Shown here: positions 23,885-27,952 of the stretch, one piece after another | How positions within the stretch are numbered: the stretch's first letter is position 1 | How the letters are laid out: the number at the start of each line of letters is the position of its first letter | Source: HGM04593 sp045630965 | GTDB lineage: Bacteria > Bacteroidota > Bacteroidia > Bacteroidales > Bacteroidaceae | Length of the DNA: 27,952 nt | NCBI GenBank assembly: GCA_045630965.1 | Contig: JAZQTU010000022.1 | Coordinates: forward strand, 1-27,952 | Direction: 5' to 3' | Notes under the pieces: generated by a model | Database searches by the model: none | What the model was told of the DNA's origin: nothing | The model's input: the letters and a program-made list of their open reading frames with translations, nothing else | Translations under genes and position numbers: made by a program

Positions 23885-25153
23885 ATGTTAAAGAGAATTC
23901 CTGTTATGATATGCATTGCAGTAGCAATGATTTTTTCAGCTTGTATTGGCACAACAAATACTAATGATGATTATACAACTCCGGATGATGATACCAATAA
24001 TGGAGTAGGTACATGTGTACCGATAATGGTCCCGGAAGAGTTTGTATTCCTCTCTTGGTACGAACTGGTAGATATTGACAAAGATACCTTGCTTGATCAG
24101 TATCAGGAACTTAGTGCCGAATGGAGACTGCGGAAACTTGCAGAAGCAGGTTTCAATACCTATTTCGATTATCGTCTGAACTCTTTGGAGGAAGCCGAAG
24201 CTCTGTTGACATTAGGTGACAAGACCGGCATGAAAATAGTTGTTGAATGTCCAGAACTGCATGACCCAATCCAAACAGAAATGGTGGTTAGAGCAATGTC
24301 GGCACATCCGTCTCTGTTTGGATACAATGTTTGGGACGAGCCTGACGTTTATGAATATCCCGAGGTGGTCAGGAGAATCAAAGAGATTTATAAATACGAT
24401 GATACACATTTCTGTTACGTCAATCTGTTACCCAATTACGCATGGGACGAATGGGTTGAGGAACGTTATCTGGAAACATTAAGACATTACCTCAAGAATG
24501 TACCGGTTTCCTTCCTATCGTTCGACTTCTATCCTGTAATAATGCAAGATGGCAATAGGGTGTTGCGCGATGCATGGTATCATAACCTTGAAGATATACG
24601 CACTGCGGCAAACGAAGCACAGGTGCCTATATGGGCTTTTGCCATGTCTAAAGCGCTTGGCAATAATGCAGAGCCGACCCTTGCCGACCTGCGTCTACAA
24701 CACTTCAGCAATCTTGTGTACGGAGCTGTAGCATTCCAGTACTTCACAACACGTGCTATCGTTTGGGAAAATGATATTGTAGCTGACATATACCCAATCG
24801 TAAAGCAGGTTAATGAAGAACTGAAGCAGATGGAGAAAATCTTTCTTGGAGCTGACATAAAAGATATCTGGCATACAGGCAATGCAATACCAAGAGGAAC
24901 GAAAGCCCTTACATCCTGTCCGGCCGGCATTACAAAGATTGAAACAACGGGCGAAGGCACTGTAGTGTCGTATTTTATAAATAAAGGAAAACGCTACATC
25001 GCATTTGTCAACAGAAGTTGCACCTCAGAAACATCACTCGAAATCAACTTTGACACAGAAGCGGCATATGTAGCAAAAGATGGTACAGAAGCCCCTGTTG
25101 CATCATCATATACTATTGAACCTGGAGATATTATAATATTTACAATGGAGTAA
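23885..25153 (+). CDS. Lipoprotein with a TIM-barrel glycosidase-like domain (clan GH-A-like)
   Basis: A 422-residue lipoprotein. The signal peptide ends at IFSAC, with Cys at residue 20, followed by an acidic Thr/Asp/Asn-rich spacer (about 21-45) of the type found between anchor and enzyme in surface lipoproteins. The body has a barrel-like order of strands, ending with YNVWDEPDVYEY (147-158). E152 is in the position of a catalytic acid/base Glu at the end of barrel strand 4. LSFDFYPVI and VPIWAFAMS are later strand-like segments. A small beta-sandwich-like tail (about 330-422) closes it. I cannot name the GH family or prove activity. The promoter overlapping an upstream TTG makes ATG 23885 the better start. 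It is convergent with another glycosidase-like lipoprotein gene, 29 bases apart. Confidence 0.7.
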   Translation: MLKRIPVMICIAVAMIFSACIGTTNTNDDYTTPDDDTNNGVGTCVPIMVPEEFVFLSWYELVDIDKDTLLDQYQELSAEWRLRKLAEAGFNTYFDYRLNSLEEAEALLTLGDKTGMKIVVECPELHDPIQTEMVVRAMSAHPSLFGYNVWDEPDVYEYPEVVRRIKEIYKYDDTHFCYVNLLPNYAWDEWVEERYLETLRHYLKNVPVSFLSFDFYPVIMQDGNRVLRDAWYHNLEDIRTAANEAQVPIWAFAMSKALGNNAEPTLADLRLQHFSNLVYGAVAFQYFTTRAIVWENDIVADIYPIVKQVNEELKQMEKIFLGADIKDIWHTGNAIPRGTKALTSCPAGITKIETTGEGTVVSYFINKGKRYIAFVNRSCTSETSLEINFDTEAAYVAKDGTEAPVASSYTIEPGDIIIFTME

Positions 25154-25188
25154 CTGAAGAAACTGCAGCCTTTTCAATAGTGTTACTC
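25148..25188. terminator. Weak convergent hairpin between the two glycosidase-like genes
   Basis: GAGTAAC (25148-25154) pairs with GTTACTC (25182-25188). The left arm holds the TAA of the plus gene and the right arm holds the TAA (as TTA) of the minus gene. The inner part is imperfect and there is no T-tract, so termination is uncertain. Confidence 0.3.
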
Positions 25189-26853
25189 GATATGAACAAA
25201 CCATACAGTATTGGGATGAAGGGTAATATCAAATGTGAGAGTTTGGGGTGAGTTTGATATTATTGTACTTGTCTCTGGTATTAGCTTGCTGCATTTCTTA
25301 TATTTTGATAACAATGACCTGTATTGTTCTTTTGCCCATTCATTGTTTATTGTATGTATAATGCCGCATGCATCATCGGGTGACCAGTTGAACATATAGT
25401 CTTTTATTCCTAATCTTTGACGGTCATCAACCCATTCGTCAAACCAATTGCAATTATTATCAACTTTTATTGTTTTTATATTGTACTCTTCCTTGTCGGA
25501 TTCTGTTTTTATATAAAGGTTAACTTTTGCTTTTGATGCATAGGTGAGTGAGTTTCCAAAATTGTATATCATTATGCATATTTTGCCAGTTTGTGAGTCT
25601 ACTCCTGCGACGGATCCTACTTCTGTTTTTATGGCTGAATTCTCTGTTTTTATGGTTGTTTGTATTCGGTTCATTCCTGCCATTGTGTGAATATTCTTGG
25701 CAAAATGGTATGAGATGTTGGGGTTGCCTTCAAAAAGGCTCTCTGAAAGATAATCCCAAGAAGATAGGTATGAACCACCGGAATTAAGTAGATGTGTATA
25801 CAATCTTGCATCATATGCAGCCATATAAGTATGTCCGACAGTGCGTGAGAATAGGTCTCGGGATGTCGCTCCAGATTTTCCGTAGAGAATCCTTCCTTCA
25901 TCTACTCCATAAATCAAGCCAGTAAGTCCATATTTCTCCGCAGTATTCTTCAGATAGCTTATACATTCTTCAATTTGTTTACCAGATGTCGGAATTCCCG
26001 CTTCCAAATCATAGAAGGAAGTTGACAGATAGTTTATTCGTGTGCCTGTTTTTCCGGTAGAATGGTTTTTCCCTTTAGCAACGTGGCGAATGAAAATTTC
26101 TTCATCCCATAACCCTTCCGTTACAGTCATTGAATGTGCTCCAATATAAATGTCATCACCAAGGATATCTATTACAGCTTGGACGCTCCAATCATATATC
26201 TTGCAGAACTCATTGGCCGCGTTTTCCGGAGTTCCGTCAGTTCCAATAAACCAATCAGAATTCTCATATTCCGTAAATACACCCCAATGCCAACTCTTTA
26301 CCTCTTCTTTTCCGAAAGTGTCTACCAATGCTTGAACTATTGCTTTTATATAATTATAGTAAGCCTTATAGTCTTCTGGCGCATAAATATTTACTCCAAA
26401 AGCTGCGGTTTTATAGTCTTTTGTGAATTTTGATGGTACATTCCCTAATTTGATATGCGGCTTGCAGCCGAGTGATAGAATTCCTCTGCAGTTTTCAATA
26501 AGATTTTCAAATTTATAGTCTTCGTATGTAGATTTATCGGTTGGGTCATGAAAAAGATCCCTATCCGCAGACCCGCCTGTGGCTGTCATTAATTGAATAT
26601 ATTCGATGAAATCAAAAATATTGTTTTCTTCGTTTGGGGTTGGATTCTTGAAAGTGTTGGAGTTGATATTCCAAACATTTAGATTTGAAACCAAGTTGGG
26701 AATTACTTCACTTTTATATGTGGCATCAATCTCAATATTATAATGATAAGTAGCATTATCTTCCAAGTCATATACCTCTTGACAGGCCGACAAAAGAATC
26801 ATGCATATAATAAATAGAAAACTATTTCTTGAAATAATTCTTGAGTTCTGCAT
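25183..26853 (-). CDS. Lipoprotein glycosidase-like protein resembling GH39
   Basis: A 556-residue lipoprotein. The signal peptide ends at LLSAC, with Cys at residue 24, followed by acidic residues (QEVYDLEDN) that fit a surface-export signal. A TIM-barrel-like domain spans about 45-400. WHWGVFTEYEN (188-198) places E195 at the expected acid/base position, and YGVDEGRILYG (315-325) places E319 at a possible nucleophile position. Similarity in layout to GH39 beta-xylosidases is noted from these two motifs only. A C-terminal beta-sandwich domain (about 410-556) ends FDITLHPNTVWFVHIE. The gene looks more AT-rich than its neighbours, by eye. There is no SusC/SusD or transporter partner beside it. 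A hairpin upstream belongs to the next gene. Confidence 0.7.
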   Translation of the reverse strand: MQNSRIISRNSFLFIICMILLSACQEVYDLEDNATYHYNIEIDATYKSEVIPNLVSNLNVWNINSNTFKNPTPNEENNIFDFIEYIQLMTATGGSADRDLFHDPTDKSTYEDYKFENLIENCRGILSLGCKPHIKLGNVPSKFTKDYKTAAFGVNIYAPEDYKAYYNYIKAIVQALVDTFGKEEVKSWHWGVFTEYENSDWFIGTDGTPENAANEFCKIYDWSVQAVIDILGDDIYIGAHSMTVTEGLWDEEIFIRHVAKGKNHSTGKTGTRINYLSTSFYDLEAGIPTSGKQIEECISYLKNTAEKYGLTGLIYGVDEGRILYGKSGATSRDLFSRTVGHTYMAAYDARLYTHLLNSGGSYLSSWDYLSESLFEGNPNISYHFAKNIHTMAGMNRIQTTIKTENSAIKTEVGSVAGVDSQTGKICIMIYNFGNSLTYASKAKVNLYIKTESDKEEYNIKTIKVDNNCNWFDEWVDDRQRLGIKDYMFNWSPDDACGIIHTINNEWAKEQYRSLLSKYKKCSKLIPETSTIISNSPQTLTFDITLHPNTVWFVHIE

Positions 26854-26900
26854 TGTCTAAATCTTATTGCTATAGATGTTGAATAGCGTAAAGATAAAGA

Positions 26901-26933
26901 AAATCCTTGTAACCTATTCGATTACAAGGATTT
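26901..26933 (-). terminator. Terminator of the GGGtGRT gene
   Basis: AAATCCTTGTAA (26901-26912) pairs perfectly with TTACAAGGATTT (26922-26933) around a nine-base loop. On the minus strand a T-rich stretch (TTTTCTTTATCTTT) follows. It begins 22 bases past the stop. Confidence 0.8.
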
Positions 26934-26955
26934 AATATTTAGTAATTAGTTAAAA

Positions 26956-27952
26956 TTACTTGCTCAATGCACCTGCGATATCAACTGCGATAGCAACAGT
27001 TGCACCAACCATTGGGTTGTTACCGATACCGAGGAAGCCCATCATCTCAACGTGTGCTGGAACTGAAGAAGAACCTGCGAACTGAGCGTCTGAGTGCATA
27101 CGGCCCATTGTGTCGGTCATACCGTAAGATGCAGGACCTGCAGCCATGTTGTCTGGGTGAAGTGTACGGCCTGTACCACCACCTGAAGCTACTGAGAAGT
27201 AGTTCTGACCTGCAAGAACGCGCTCTTTCTTGTATGTACCTGCAACTGGGTGCTGGAAACGTGTTGGGTTTGTTGAGTTACCAGTGATAGATACGTCAAC
27301 GCCTTCCTTCCACATGATTGCTACACCTTCGCGTACATCGTCTGCACCGTAGCAACGTACCTTTGCACGAGGACCATCGCTGTAAGCGATTTCGCGTACA
27401 ACCTTCAACTCACCTGTGAAGTAGTCGAACTCTGTCTGTACGTATGTGAAACCGTTGATACGTGAGATAATCTGTGCAGCGTCCTTACCAAGACCGTTCA
27501 GGATACAACGGAGTGGCTCCTTACGTACCTTGTCTGCCTTTGCAGCAATCTTGATAGCACCTTCAGCAGCTGCGAATGACTCGTGACCTGCCAAGAATGC
27601 GAAACATTTTGTCTCTTCGCGGAGCAAACGTGCTGCGAGGTTACCGTGGCCGATACCTACCTTACGGTCGTCAGCTACTGAACCTGGGATACAGAATGCC
27701 TGCAAGCCAAGACCTATTGCCTCAGCTGCATCAGCAGCGTTTGAACAACCCTTCTTCAATGCGATAGCAGCACCTACAACGTAAGCCCACTTTGCATTCT
27801 CGAAACAGATAGGCTGTGTCTCCTCACAAATCTTGTAAGGGTCAATACCGTACTGCTCGCAAATTTCGTTTGCCTCTTCGATAGAAGCGATACCGTTCTC
27901 GTTAAGTACAGCGAGGATCTGCTTGATACGACGATCCTGACTTTCAAATTTT
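26956..27952 (-). CDS. GGGtGRT family protein (5' end cut by window edge)
   Basis: A conserved bacterial family of unknown function named for its motif. About 331 residues are visible; the reading frame is open to the right edge, beginning FESQDRRIKQILAVLNENGI, so only a few N-terminal residues are probably missing. The name motif GGGTGRT lies at 27163-27183 (SVASGGGTGRTLHPDNMAAG). Cys-containing segments (ICEQYGIDPYKICEE and PICFEN) occur near the N-terminus and GLGLQAFCIPGSVADDRK follows. Codon use is as biased as in groEL and tsf, implying high expression. I recall such genes beside iron-sulfur cluster scaffold genes in anaerobes, but that is memory and no such partner is within view. A shorter start at a TTG (27759) is not credible because the family sequence continues upstream. 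Confidence 0.85.
   Translation of the reverse strand, partial: KFESQDRRIKQILAVLNENGIASIEEANEICEQYGIDPYKICEETQPICFENAKWAYVVGAAIALKKGCSNAADAAEAIGLGLQAFCIPGSVADDRKVGIGHGNLAARLLREETKCFAFLAGHESFAAAEGAIKIAAKADKVRKEPLRCILNGLGKDAAQIISRINGFTYVQTEFDYFTGELKVVREIAYSDGPRAKVRCYGADDVREGVAIMWKEGVDVSITGNSTNPTRFQHPVAGTYKKERVLAGQNYFSVASGGGTGRTLHPDNMAAGPASYGMTDTMGRMHSDAQFAGSSSVPAHVEMMGFLGIGNNPMVGATVAIAVDIAGALSK

Noticed and set aside
1..27952. CRISPR array, IS element, prophage or restriction/defence island
   Set aside because: No regularly spaced repeats, transposase motifs, integrase, phage structural genes or defence enzymes were seen on either strand.

Overview
The window looks like chromosomal DNA of an anaerobic Bacteroidales bacterium (Bacteroidaceae/Prevotellaceae-like). 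The reasons are: TAnnTTTG -7 boxes upstream of several genes; many Cys-anchored lipoproteins; a T9SS-type C-terminal sorting domain on a secreted protease; a GGGtGRT-family gene; and the neighbourhood of a flippase-like gene and pepD divergent from rsmA-mgtE. Both ends cut genes: EF-Ts on the left and the GGGtGRT protein on the right. I found no tRNA, rRNA, CRISPR array, IS or prophage.

Layout. 1-513: the 3' end of tsf with its terminator. 514-798: a gene-free stretch with several hairpins. 799-3296: a small lipocalin-like lipoprotein (minus) divergent from a large secreted zinc metalloprotease (plus). 3344-7116: a BrkB/YihY membrane protein convergent with a flippase-like gene and pepD. 7271-9431: rsmA and the magnesium transporter mgtE. 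9492-14441: a tight four-gene run of a BASS-family sodium symporter, a PlsC-type acyltransferase, an Omp85-like barrel without POTRA domains and a lipoprotein esterase. These read like one envelope- or lipid-linked transcription unit. 14583-19554: a DUF349 repeat protein, a Na+/Ca2+ exchanger and groES-groEL. 19708-22367: a tiny HTH regulator, then a GT4 glycosyltransferase overlapping a second lipoprotein esterase. 22607-26853: a Na+/H+ antiporter and two convergent lipoproteins with TIM-barrel glycosidase features. 26956-end: the GGGtGRT protein.

Most of the window is ordinary housekeeping DNA, and no complete new defence or mobile system is visible. The parts I judge least explained are the symporter-acyltransferase-barrel-esterase unit, the GT4/esterase pair, the two glycosidase-like lipoproteins without SusC/SusD partners, the metalloprotease with an unusually spaced zinc motif, the imperfect palindrome before groES, a terminator hairpin that contains a perfect -7 box, and a terminator-like hairpin in the leader of the protease.

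Method limits: family calls come from reading motifs by eye. No alignment or database search was run. Several starts were moved inward from TTG to ATG where upstream context argued for it.
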